Shown here: piece by piece, positions 44,141 through 52,918 of the stretch
Position numbering within the stretch: position 1 is the first letter of the stretch
How the letters are laid out: each line of letters starts with the position of its first letter
Source of the DNA: a virus
Direction: 5' to 3' (one strand)
IMG/VR virus record: IMGVR_UViG_3300045146_000200
Location: 1 to 57,326 of that record
DNA length: 57,326 nt
The notes under the pieces: model-generated
Told to the model about the DNA's origin: nothing
The model's input: the letters and a program-made list of their open reading frames with translations, nothing else
Databases searched by the model: none
Translations under genes and position numbers: made by a program

Positions 44141-47100
44141 TTACTTTCCCTTGACTTTCTTCGCCAGATCGGGGTAGTCGGCGAGGACCTCGGCAGGGAC
44201 TGGCTTGCCAGAAGAGATGGCGCGCTCCACGACAACTTTATGCCCTGGATATTTTTCCCACGCACCTATTGGCTTTATCAACGCTTCGTCGTCCCCCCCA
44301 AATCCGATGACTTTGCCTTTTCCAAAGTACCACGGACGAGTAGTGTCCACCATCGAACCTGCGGTTGGAGTAATATAGACACTTACTCCTAATTCATATT
44401 TGCCTTCGCGGGCGTTGTATGATCTGCCCGATTTTGGTAGATCGCCAGTCCTGTAAAATGTCCTCACGTCTCCAATTTTAACAATTCTTTGCTGACCAGA
44501 ATAAGCCACCGCAGCATTAGCTTGATCTTTAGTTAATTCCCACGGCTCCTTAGCTGTGACCAGTGGCGCATAGGCTTGATCTCGCAAACTTCTTAAATTA
44601 TTCACTCTGTCTACGAGAGGTTTCATGCGGCGAATTGCATCTGCTGGTGCCGTCATACCACCCGTTGGGACTCCTTCAATAACCATTCTCGCCACCCCAT
44701 TGTGGTAGCTGATATTTGTGGCATTATCTAAGGCTGCTTCCGCCTCACTTAATAATAGTGACTTCCGATATGTCTGTATCCACGGTTCTTTGGCTTGCCC
44801 TACCGCTTCCTCAAAAGGGGCTTTCGGCGGCACCTCACCCGCCTTCTTCATACTAAACGCATGCCGCTTGGTGCCCTCCATTTGAGCCGCCATACCCTCA
44901 TCCCATGGAATGGTCGTCTTGTCGAACGGTATCTTCTCCGCATCCACTGGTCGTCTGCCGCGGAACCAGTCCGTCATGCTGCCGCTAATTTCAACCGTCC
45001 GTTTCTGATCTCCGGTGATAACCGTGTTAATTCGATTCGCGATGATCGCCTTAGCTTCTTCTGGTGAATGAGCATAGACGGTCATATTAACCTGCATTTT
45101 CTGTGGTGCTAGAGGCTTGCCAGTTGCTTCGCTAGCCCATGTTACGGTTTTTTGACCCACGAATACGTACTTGTGAACGTTGCCACCAAGGTAGTCCGCC
45201 TCTGTCGGTACGACTGGCTGAACCTCCCAAGGGGATACGGATGTTCCGGCAGTCGCCTTCTTCAGCCCTGCCTGGGCCTTCGCTGACGTGAGGAATTTCA
45301 ACTCAAGGTCGTCCAGAGCCTTCCCCTTGTCCAACTTCTGTAGCATGGCATCGAGCTTCTTCGTAGCTCCCTTCGCCTGTTTCGTCGTCTGCGTCCACCA
45401 GAAGTCAAGGGCGTCCACAATGTCCTGGCGAATAGGAGATGTCGGACTCATACCGATCTTCGCGGTTTTAGCCGCACGGTCGTAGATTGAGTACCAGTCT
45501 TCGGCGTCCATTCCTGGATTCAAGTTGGTTTTCTGAATCCACCTACTCCAGCTTTCTTGCCGTCCAATACCAGCCTTAGCCATAGTCTCGGCTTCTGCGA
45601 ACGGGTCAATTCGTGGTCGAACTGGCACAGCAGGTGGCTGGGTAACCGATGCTTGTGCAGATTTAATCCCCGCATCTTTTACCTCAACAACATTGAGATC
45701 ATCAGGTCGGAGCCTGAATATAGTATCCACGCCATCTGGCTGCACCTCGATTGCATCCCCGCCATTGAGTACGCGAGTTACTGTGCCTTTGTACCCCGGC
45801 CTCGCCTTCCCCTTCGGTAGAACTTCCACTTTGGTTCCAAACCAGCGGAACTCGTCGTCCGCAGTTGCTCCCTTCCACGGCTGGGTTGTTCCGATTGTCA
45901 TCGTGCTGGCAGGTTGTCCGGCAGACCCTTCTACAAGCGTTTCAGCGCCTGTCTTAGGGGGGGGTACTCCCTCCCCTGTAGGTTGAGTCGTTTTCGGGGC
46001 CACCTTCGTTCCTGGGCCTGTTTCTGGCGCTTTAGACGTGTTCCTCAGACCTTCTCGCAGCTTCTCGGCCATCTCCGGTCCTGTCACCGGCCTTGGACCG
46101 ACCGGAGCCTGATACTCGAATGGCAGTTCAGGCATCGCCGCACCCGGAGTTGCAGGCATTCCGAACCCCTCCGGCGTAAGTGGCCTGCCAGTAACGGTTT
46201 CGATTGCCGCCTTCGCTACAGAAGCCGCAGCTTCAGGGCCTGCCTTGGCCTCGACGGCAGCGATAACTGCTTCTGCCTGAGCAACTTGGCCGCGAGAGAC
46301 CAAGGTGGCAACGTCATCGGCTACTTTGGCCATCTGAGGGCCAAACGCATTCACGTCTCTGGCCGCCCTGAAAATCTCCTCTGGTGCAGGGGCAGCCTCT
46401 GGGGGAACTACTCCCCTTTCACCACCCATGAATTCAGGTGGGACAGTCGGTCGGGCAATCCTCATAGCCTCAGTCATTACTTTTGTAGCGTAATCAGGAC
46501 CATACCTTCTAGATAAAGACGCATAGATAGTTTCCTGCGCCAACGTGTTTTCTGCCCGGATAGCTCGTACAGCAGGTTCTAACAGATCGGGTGGAATAGC
46601 AATTGATCCACCTCGAAAAAAGCCACTAATTGTGTCGGCGGCACTGGAACCCGCATGCGCGGTCTTCGGCGGTGCTGTCGGCGGGGGCATGGGGCCAGGC
46701 CCTGCCGGAGGTGGACTCGGTGGGACTCCTGGGGGTACAGGCGGGGGCGTTGGCGGGGGCATGGGGCCAGGACCTGCCGGAGGTGGACTCGGCGGTACTC
46801 CTGGGGGTGCGGGCGGGGGCGTTGGGCCTGCCCCTGGCGGCGGTGGATTAGCTCCAGAACTTCCCGTCAAGTCCTCCCAGACGTACACGGGTGGACGCGT
46901 TCCGATTGGCTGTGGAGCGCCAGTCCCACCGCCTGCCATCATCTCCTCGTAGGTGGCAGGACCTACGCCTGGGGGGGCAGTGTATGGCGTGATTCCCCTG
47001 AACCGCCCGATCATCCTGCGGAATGCGTCCCGAACCGGGCTCAAAGCCTTCCCTGCCGCCCAACCAACTGGGGCCAGTGCAATGTTCGCACCAGCATACT

Positions 47101-48991
47101 CCAGCATGGTCCCGGGCATTTCTCGAATCGCAGGAGCTTCCCCCGTAGTCGCCAACTGGCCAAGACCCCTCTTGACTTCCAGCGGCACAGCGAGAGCCGC
47201 GCCTCCTGCGGCAAGCCCCAAGCCCTTGTTCAGCCCCGTCCCTATCAGCCCCTTGCCTGCGATCTTCTCGCCGACGCCGCCTGCACCTGAAATCTTCTCT
47301 GAGATTTCCAAGAATCGTTTGATTCCAGCCGCAACCTTGGGATAAGCCTTCGCGAGTTTGACGCTGTTAGCCAAGCCCTTCAGGATTCCCGCTCCTGTGG
47401 CCACGGCAGCCAGTTCGCCTTCCATGTACCCCATGTAGTACATGGTGCTTTCGATGGCGTCTCTTGGCGACGGCAAGTCCTTCGCAAACTCCGCGCCATC
47501 CAAGCCGTAGGCGGCGAGGACGCCCTTCGCGAAAGCGCCGGTCATCGTGTTAGCGACTACTCCCTTTCCGCGCGCCTTCTCATACCACCGGAACTTGGTC
47601 GTGTCCCACATGCGTTTTCGGACAGCCTCTTGTGCCGCTCCGAGGATGCCGAACGTCGTCATAATCTGTGCCGCGGCGTATCGGTTAGCTACATCCTCTG
47701 CCGTCTCCTCGTCCATCCCGGCAAGCGTATTGGCCTGCTTCGCCACGTTGCGAAGTTTCTCGGCAATGGCAGGACGCTGCTGCGCAAGTTGCGTGATTGT
47801 CGCCCCGAGCTTATCGGCCATGGCGTTGATCGTGCCTTCGTCTGCCTTGTCTATGCCTCGCAGTTGGGATACGGCCGACTCCAAGGTGGCCTTCATGGTC
47901 GGATCCATGGAGATCGGCTTCAGGTCGTCCAAGTTCTGGCCCAAGGCAGAGAAGTAGTTCTCCATGCCCGGGATCGCCTTCAAGGTCTTCGGGTCGAACT
48001 GTTCTCGCTCGGTGATGGCGTCAATGAACGGCTGCATCACCTTGGCCTTGCCTTGGCCGGTAGGAGCCGCGGCAGCCTGTTCCCTCAGCCGATTCACGAA
48101 GGTCATAGGGATTCTCTGCGTCCCACCCCGTGCGCTGGGCAGCGTGATTGCGCCAGACTCCCCTTGGTTTCTTGGTGTGAGAAAGTGGTCAATGAATTGG
48201 TCCAGCGCGGCCATGGCTCGCATCTGTCCCTGCGGAGTAGCAGCAGCCTCCGGGCCCATAGCTCCGAGGAAGCTCGGGTAGAGTTCCTTAGCCAGTTGCG
48301 CTCGCTGGTGCCGTTCTCGCTCCGGTCCACGCATGAGGGCTTCGATAGGAATGGCTTGGCCGAGGTCAATAGCCATCGCCAGGTCGTCTCTTCCAGCCTG
48401 CCGCATAGCGTCGGATGCCTGTCGTCTCAGTCGGCGCAACTCGCTCTTGTAGGCTGCTTCTTCCCTTTCCTCCGCGGTCGGCGGATATTCCGGCTGTGGA
48501 GGCGCACCTCCAGCCCGAATACCAGCCGCCGCCTGAAGGTGGTATCCCCGCTCGGCCTCGGTCTTATCGGGCATGTTCGCCGCGTACTCGTGCCATCTCG
48601 CGGCGGCCTCTCTCTTCGCGGCTTCGCGCTGTTCCTTCTCCTGCCGGTTCTTCGCGGCTTCGGCAGACTGTCTCAACTGCTCCTGCTGGACTCGGATATT
48701 CTCCTGGTGTTGCCGGATTGTCTCTTTGAGTTGCTGCCTGCGCAGTTCCTGCTCCGCCTTATTGACCGCGTCCTGGCGCTTCTGTTCCTCACGTCGGTAC
48801 TTCTCAGCCTCGACGGCCTGTTGACGCTGGAACTTGGTTTGCTGCTCCGCCTGCATGCGGTCGTAGGCTTCCTGTTCCAGTCGCTTCCTGGTCAACTGGT
48901 AGTCCACGTACCGCTGCGCAACGGGCACGCGCGCCCAGTTCCCCACCGGGACATTCATCGCTGAGAAACCGCCTTCAGCACCGTATGCCAT
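44141..48991 (-). CDS. Giant modular virion protein with coiled coil and Pro-rich repeats
   Basis: 1616 residues. Residues ~35-190 are a very long charged coiled coil (EQQTKFQRQQAVEAEKYRRE). The next ~450 residues are helical with hydrophobic Gly-rich patches (KGLIGTGLNKGLGLAAGGAA). Residues ~735-800 are Pro/Gly repeats (GPGPMPPPTPPP) from a 72-bp duplication. The C-terminal ~700 residues are mosaic and end in a more AT-rich part (44.2-45.0 kb) with SYNAREGKYELGVSVYITP. It is probably the partner of the 1434-residue polyvalent protein, packaged and ejected. No enzymatic motif is certain. Confidence 0.75.
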   Translation of the reverse strand: MAYGAEGGFSAMNVPVGNWARVPVAQRYVDYQLTRKRLEQEAYDRMQAEQQTKFQRQQAVEAEKYRREEQKRQDAVNKAEQELRRQQLKETIRQHQENIRVQQEQLRQSAEAAKNRQEKEQREAAKREAAARWHEYAANMPDKTEAERGYHLQAAAGIRAGGAPPQPEYPPTAEEREEAAYKSELRRLRRQASDAMRQAGRDDLAMAIDLGQAIPIEALMRGPERERHQRAQLAKELYPSFLGAMGPEAAATPQGQMRAMAALDQFIDHFLTPRNQGESGAITLPSARGGTQRIPMTFVNRLREQAAAAPTGQGKAKVMQPFIDAITEREQFDPKTLKAIPGMENYFSALGQNLDDLKPISMDPTMKATLESAVSQLRGIDKADEGTINAMADKLGATITQLAQQRPAIAEKLRNVAKQANTLAGMDEETAEDVANRYAAAQIMTTFGILGAAQEAVRKRMWDTTKFRWYEKARGKGVVANTMTGAFAKGVLAAYGLDGAEFAKDLPSPRDAIESTMYYMGYMEGELAAVATGAGILKGLANSVKLAKAYPKVAAGIKRFLEISEKISGAGGVGEKIAGKGLIGTGLNKGLGLAAGGAALAVPLEVKRGLGQLATTGEAPAIREMPGTMLEYAGANIALAPVGWAAGKALSPVRDAFRRMIGRFRGITPYTAPPGVGPATYEEMMAGGGTGAPQPIGTRPPVYVWEDLTGSSGANPPPPGAGPTPPPAPPGVPPSPPPAGPGPMPPPTPPPVPPGVPPSPPPAGPGPMPPPTAPPKTAHAGSSAADTISGFFRGGSIAIPPDLLEPAVRAIRAENTLAQETIYASLSRRYGPDYATKVMTEAMRIARPTVPPEFMGGERGVVPPEAAPAPEEIFRAARDVNAFGPQMAKVADDVATLVSRGQVAQAEAVIAAVEAKAGPEAAASVAKAAIETVTGRPLTPEGFGMPATPGAAMPELPFEYQAPVGPRPVTGPEMAEKLREGLRNTSKAPETGPGTKVAPKTTQPTGEGVPPPKTGAETLVEGSAGQPASTMTIGTTQPWKGATADDEFRWFGTKVEVLPKGKARPGYKGTVTRVLNGGDAIEVQPDGVDTIFRLRPDDLNVVEVKDAGIKSAQASVTQPPAVPVRPRIDPFAEAETMAKAGIGRQESWSRWIQKTNLNPGMDAEDWYSIYDRAAKTAKIGMSPTSPIRQDIVDALDFWWTQTTKQAKGATKKLDAMLQKLDKGKALDDLELKFLTSAKAQAGLKKATAGTSVSPWEVQPVVPTEADYLGGNVHKYVFVGQKTVTWASEATGKPLAPQKMQVNMTVYAHSPEEAKAIIANRINTVITGDQKRTVEISGSMTDWFRGRRPVDAEKIPFDKTTIPWDEGMAAQMEGTKRHAFSMKKAGEVPPKAPFEEAVGQAKEPWIQTYRKSLLLSEAEAALDNATNISYHNGVARMVIEGVPTGGMTAPADAIRRMKPLVDRVNNLRSLRDQAYAPLVTAKEPWELTKDQANAAVAYSGQQRIVKIGDVRTFYRTGDLPKSGRSYNAREGKYELGVSVYITPTAGSMVDTTRPWYFGKGKVIGFGGDDEALIKPIGAWEKYPGHKVVVERAISSGKPVPAEVLADYPDLAKKVKGK
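46681..46824. repeat. Two 72-bp tandem copies coding a Pro-rich linker
   Basis: Copies at 46681-46752 and 46753-46824 differ by a few bases. They encode 24-residue units with GVPPSPPPAGPGPMPPP and sit between modules of the giant protein. Confidence 0.8.
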
Positions 48992-49008
48992 GGCTTCGAT
49001 TCCTTATC

Positions 49009-50262
49009 CTAAATGTTCCACCGTTTTCGCTGCGCAACAAAGTCACCACCCACGCCGTGCCATTCTGGGTTGGCTTGACGGGGTGGTGCCCCACCCTCTG
49101 GCTGTGCCCCGGAGGACATATACGGGGCCGTATACCCTTCGCTTTTACGCCCCCTTCGCCTGCTGTACCACGACATTGCCTGGCGGATCTTCTCCCTGCG
49201 CACTGGTGGCAAGCCTTGCGATTCCAGCCACGAGGACGCGCGAGTGAAGTAGTCCTGGTCCTCACGCTTGCGCCTCTCGGCCGCGGCCCTGTGCCGTCTG
49301 AGGCGAAGGCTGGTGTCGAGTTGCTCCTGTGTCGGAGCAAATGTCTGGCCCCTGCCTGCCTCTATCGGAGTGGGCCGATAAGTGTCAAAGCCAGTAGAGG
49401 GATCGTACTCACGGAACTGGCCGGGCGAGGTCTCGAATCGCCCCCTGCCAATGCTGCGCCAGCCTGGTACCCAACCAGGCATCGCAGATTCCTGCACCGA
49501 TCCGAGTGGCATTCCAGAGTACGCCAATGGCTCGCCCTGTGGGCGCATGCCCATGTATGGCATCGTCCCCATGGATTCCGGGGATGAAGTGAAGGGGAGC
49601 GCCTGGCCTCGTGGAGGTACGTCCCTTGGAAGATCCATCTCCCCGCCAGGCCCAGCGGCCATGTAGGGGACCTGAGGCCGATTGCCGAATTCAATCGTCT
49701 GCATGGGGTTCAGGAAGTCAGCAACGCCAGCTTTCAGCCCCGCCCAGAACGGCGATTCCATCTCCGATTGCGCCCGAGCGATCATCTGCGCACGTTGCCG
49801 AATGCCTCTAGCCAGGTCCGGCCTTCCGATGGAGTCCCAGTACCCAGCCTCGGAAAGCAACCTTTGTAGTTGAAGGCTCTGTTCCGGCTGACGCGCGGGC
49901 TGCGCCTGTTGTCCCCGCCCGTCTGCCATGGGGCCTACTTCGTCTCTCCATGATGGCGAGCCAGGGCTCGTCATTTGCCGTTGAACCGGCGCTACGGGCG
50001 TAGGGGTTACGTTCGGGTTTCCGAAGGCGTCGTACGCTATGTCGGCCCAGGCCTCGGGCCACTGCGATGCTGCCGTCTTGATGCCAGCCCACCATGGCGA
50101 TTCCATCTCGCGTCGTGCACGCTGGATCATCATTTGCCGTTGAACCGAGCCATAGTCCTCTGGATTCCATGCTGGGACACTAGGTACGATTTCTCCACTT
50201 GGCGGGTTCCAGTACGGCAACCCAGGAGGAGGAAGATTGTATCGAGCATATTGGCTCGGCAT
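49009..50262 (-). CDS. Hypothetical structural-type protein with internal duplication
   Basis: 417 residues from MPSQYARYNLPP, set by AAGGAG six bases upstream (an ATG 6 bases earlier would be too close). Pro/Gln/Tyr-rich N-terminal half, including two copies of R-A-x-x-E-M-E-S-P-x-W-A-G-x-K (RARREMESPWWAGIK and RAQSEMESPFWAGLK). The C-terminal part is basic (RRHRAAAERRKRED). Disordered, probably a virion or assembly protein. It lies between the 226-residue gene and the giant protein. Confidence 0.65.
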   Translation of the reverse strand: MPSQYARYNLPPPGLPYWNPPSGEIVPSVPAWNPEDYGSVQRQMMIQRARREMESPWWAGIKTAASQWPEAWADIAYDAFGNPNVTPTPVAPVQRQMTSPGSPSWRDEVGPMADGRGQQAQPARQPEQSLQLQRLLSEAGYWDSIGRPDLARGIRQRAQMIARAQSEMESPFWAGLKAGVADFLNPMQTIEFGNRPQVPYMAAGPGGEMDLPRDVPPRGQALPFTSSPESMGTMPYMGMRPQGEPLAYSGMPLGSVQESAMPGWVPGWRSIGRGRFETSPGQFREYDPSTGFDTYRPTPIEAGRGQTFAPTQEQLDTSLRLRRHRAAAERRKREDQDYFTRASSWLESQGLPPVRREKIRQAMSWYSRRRGRKSEGYTAPYMSSGAQPEGGAPPRQANPEWHGVGGDFVAQRKRWNI

Positions 50263-50272
50263 GGTCATCTCC

Positions 50273-50953
50273 TTAGTATGGGAACATAAGTCGCCGATTG
50301 ACAGCCTGTGCCGTCCCGTAGTTCGGAATGTACGGCATCGGCAGGTACTTCATCTGTCCGAGCACGTCCGCATACTGCTGTCTGTACCCTGCCCCCTGCC
50401 CGTACAATCCAGCCGCGGCCTGAATGTTCGCAAGCCTCTCCTGTTGCTGCCTCCTAGCTTCATCAAGCGAGACGTTCTCGAATGCCTGAGCCATCGGGTC
50501 CATCAGGTGCAACCTGCGATAGTCCATCGCCCCTTGTGCTGCCTGTCCTGAGCCAGCACCCGCGAATCCAAGACTCTGTCCGACAGAAGCCAAGTAGTCG
50601 CTCGGGTCGTACTGCGACGCGATAGCACTTCGAGCCCTGCCCATGAGTTGCGTGCCGTAGTCGCTTGGGGCTTGGTTCAGCAAGGAAAGTCCCTTCTGCA
50701 TGTAGGGCGCGTAGTTTGATATGTTGCCCTGCAACTGGGCGATCATCTTTCGCTGGTTCGACTGCGCTTGTTGCTGTGCCTTCCTGAGCGAGTCTTGGAC
50801 TTCCTGGATGTAGGTCTTCTTTGTGGGCTTATTCACAGTACCGAATGACCCGCCCCGTGAAACCTGGCCACCCCAGCCAGTCTCCAGGCCGCCTTGCCTC
50901 GGCTGCCTCTGAAGCGTCGGTTGTCGCCAGAGATCGTTCGGAAACCATGCCAT
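50273..50953 (-). CDS. Hypothetical virion protein
   Basis: 226 residues. Gln-rich helices (EVQDSLRKAQQQAQSNQRKMI), ASQYDPSDYLASVGQSLGFAGAG and an Ala/Gln-rich tail (QQQERLANIQAAAGLYGQGAGY), reminiscent of small internal virion or tail proteins of podoviruses. Position between tail and polyvalent genes supports a structural or ejected role. Not recognised by family. Confidence 0.68.
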   Translation of the reverse strand: MAWFPNDLWRQPTLQRQPRQGGLETGWGGQVSRGGSFGTVNKPTKKTYIQEVQDSLRKAQQQAQSNQRKMIAQLQGNISNYAPYMQKGLSLLNQAPSDYGTQLMGRARSAIASQYDPSDYLASVGQSLGFAGAGSGQAAQGAMDYRRLHLMDPMAQAFENVSLDEARRQQQERLANIQAAAGLYGQGAGYRQQYADVLGQMKYLPMPYIPNYGTAQAVNRRLMFPY

Positions 50954-50966
50954 AAGTCACCTCATC

Positions 50967-52082
50967 TCAGTATCGGTTGAACCCACCCGCAACATTGAAC
51001 TTGACCACCGCCCGAAAATCACTACTCGCCAGATTCTCGTCCACATACCACCCAGCGAATACCGATGTCCGGTTCACCAGCGGCGTGGACGGCCTAGGTG
51101 GGATGTCGGACACATCTCCGATCCTGCCACTCGTCACAACCTGCGTCGCCAGCCCCGTGTCCTGCGACCACCTAGACCACGTAGACTCTGCAACGGCCAC
51201 AGGCCAGCCGTCCGAGTTCCATTCCTTCGTATGCGGGTCCCCGGCGTAGTTCGTGCCGTAAGGCTGGACGAACCCGTACCAGTCAACGTCCTTCGTCAGA
51301 AGGGACCCTGTATCCGCCTCCGACAACGACCGAAAGCCGTACATGTTAGCCTCATAGGTCCCGGCAAAATTCCTGTAGAGCAGCCCCCACCGGGACGCGC
51401 CCCTGTCCGTCCTCGGATGATTCCATGGTCCTGTCGCCCATAATGTAGCCGCTGCATTCCATGCGTCGTCGGCCACCGGATAAGGCGGCGATGCGTGCTG
51501 GCTACTATGAGTCGCCAAATCGTTGACTTCCCCAGTCGCTACGCTCGGAGCCTGTAGTTTGATCCAGACGCAGAGATTCAACGCCAGATACAACTCGTTA
51601 ATCCACGGCACCAGTTCCAAACTCCCGTTAACGATCAATGCCGCGTAGTCCAACTGCTGCATTCGGCCATAGGCTGTAGTAATCGCTCCTGGCACTCCAG
51701 CCTTCCTTGTCCATGTCGTGCCATCTCCTATACCAGCCGCGGCGCACGCGGCGGCGAATGTCCAGACTGGTGCAAAATTCGCATAACTTGCACCATCCCA
51801 GTTTCCGCCGCTGTCGGTGTGATTGACGAACTTGGGTATCACGGTTTCGACCAGACCCTGAATAGCGTTAATGTGCGCGGCACGAAATAACCTGTCTCCT
51901 GGCACAGACCCTTCTATCGCGGTCGCCCCTCTCGTCACGATGGCTTCACGTTCGTTAAGGGCAGATTGGAGTTCCTTCCAGATCCTGTAGTCCTGCACTC
52001 CCTTTGCCGGAAGGGTGGCCGGTGTCAATGGCCACGAAGTATAAAACGTTCCAGGGGCATCCGGGTCTTCTCCCCAAGCCAT
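50967..52082 (-). CDS. Hypothetical tail-region protein
   Basis: 371 residues. N-terminal helical DYRIWKELQSALNEREAIV and later beta-rich, aromatic segments (WTFAAACAAAGIG, YGFVQPYGTNYAGDPHTKEW). No fibre repeats. It overlaps the preceding gene by one base. Could be a tail fibre, adhesin or its cap by position. Not recognised. Confidence 0.62.
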   Translation of the reverse strand: MAWGEDPDAPGTFYTSWPLTPATLPAKGVQDYRIWKELQSALNEREAIVTRGATAIEGSVPGDRLFRAAHINAIQGLVETVIPKFVNHTDSGGNWDGASYANFAPVWTFAAACAAAGIGDGTTWTRKAGVPGAITTAYGRMQQLDYAALIVNGSLELVPWINELYLALNLCVWIKLQAPSVATGEVNDLATHSSQHASPPYPVADDAWNAAATLWATGPWNHPRTDRGASRWGLLYRNFAGTYEANMYGFRSLSEADTGSLLTKDVDWYGFVQPYGTNYAGDPHTKEWNSDGWPVAVAESTWSRWSQDTGLATQVVTSGRIGDVSDIPPRPSTPLVNRTSVFAGWYVDENLASSDFRAVVKFNVAGGFNRY

Positions 52083-52918
52083 TAGATGCTCCTCACATAA
52101 TCCCAGACGTTCGCCAGCGCAGCGTTTTTTTGAAGGACCTGCGCCTGCGTGCCGCCTTCGGGTAAAGATACGCTCGGCCAGTTATTGATAAGTGCCTTCT
52201 TGTGCGCGGCTCCTGCAACATCATAGATCAGGGCGTAGTCCGCGGTTGACGGCACTTTTGCCGCCAATCCATTCACGTCCGCCCTGAGCCGCAACGTCTC
52301 GTCACCGCCTGGAGCCAACACATCAGCTTGAACCCCTTCGGTAGCTGACATCTTGTTTTCGAGGTAATCAGCCGTGGTGTCATCCGCGCTCACCTTCACC
52401 GTCGTCCCACCACCACTGCCGCCTTCCTTGCCGACGATGTAAGCTATCGCTTTCCTCGTCACTGGGTCTCGATACCCGGCCACAATGACTATGTCTCCAA
52501 CTGCCGGGCTCGTCCCCATGGGGTCCTCTGCCGTTACCGTCTTACTCCCCCTCAAATCCCCGGCCTGATTGCACCTCTGCACGACATAAGGGCCAGCGCC
52601 GGAAAGGACCTTGCACATGTACACCCCAAGCGGGATTTCCTTCGCCTCACGTCCCGGCCTTGGAGCTTGGATGATGTTGATCGTCCATGACCCAGGATCA
52701 ACGACGATCTTGTCCTTGTCATCATTCGGGTATGGACTCGTCGGGCCAAGCTGGATGTAGCTCCCACCTATTGCAGGCCACTGAGGGAAACTGGGAAGGT
52801 CCCCGGTCAGTCCGGTCAACTGGTAGTTCAACAGGTTCTGCTGATTGATTGACCCTGCCCGGTCATTGGGCTTGAAGCAGAGACTCGGTATGGCTTGGGA
52901 TGGCACGCCATTAGGCAT
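52082..52918 (-). CDS. Tail fibre-like structural protein
   Basis: 278 residues, MPNGVPSQAIPS..., GGGAGGATGGACA upstream. The middle has VKVSADDTTADYLENK and GDETLRLRADVNGL, a motif often seen in phage tail and fibre proteins; the N-terminal part is strand-rich. An earlier in-frame ATG (52984) has no ribosome site. Host-contact or tail role inferred; the exact part is unknown. Confidence 0.62.
   Translation of the reverse strand: MPNGVPSQAIPSLCFKPNDRAGSINQQNLLNYQLTGLTGDLPSFPQWPAIGGSYIQLGPTSPYPNDDKDKIVVDPGSWTINIIQAPRPGREAKEIPLGVYMCKVLSGAGPYVVQRCNQAGDLRGSKTVTAEDPMGTSPAVGDIVIVAGYRDPVTRKAIAYIVGKEGGSGGGTTVKVSADDTTADYLENKMSATEGVQADVLAPGGDETLRLRADVNGLAAKVPSTADYALIYDVAGAAHKKALINNWPSVSLPEGGTQAQVLQKNAALANVWDYVRSI

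Noticed and set aside
47630-48964. Plus-strand open frame of 444 codons opposite the giant gene
   Set aside because: Complement of the coiled-coil gene; leucine/arginine-rich with no start signal or neighbours in that direction.
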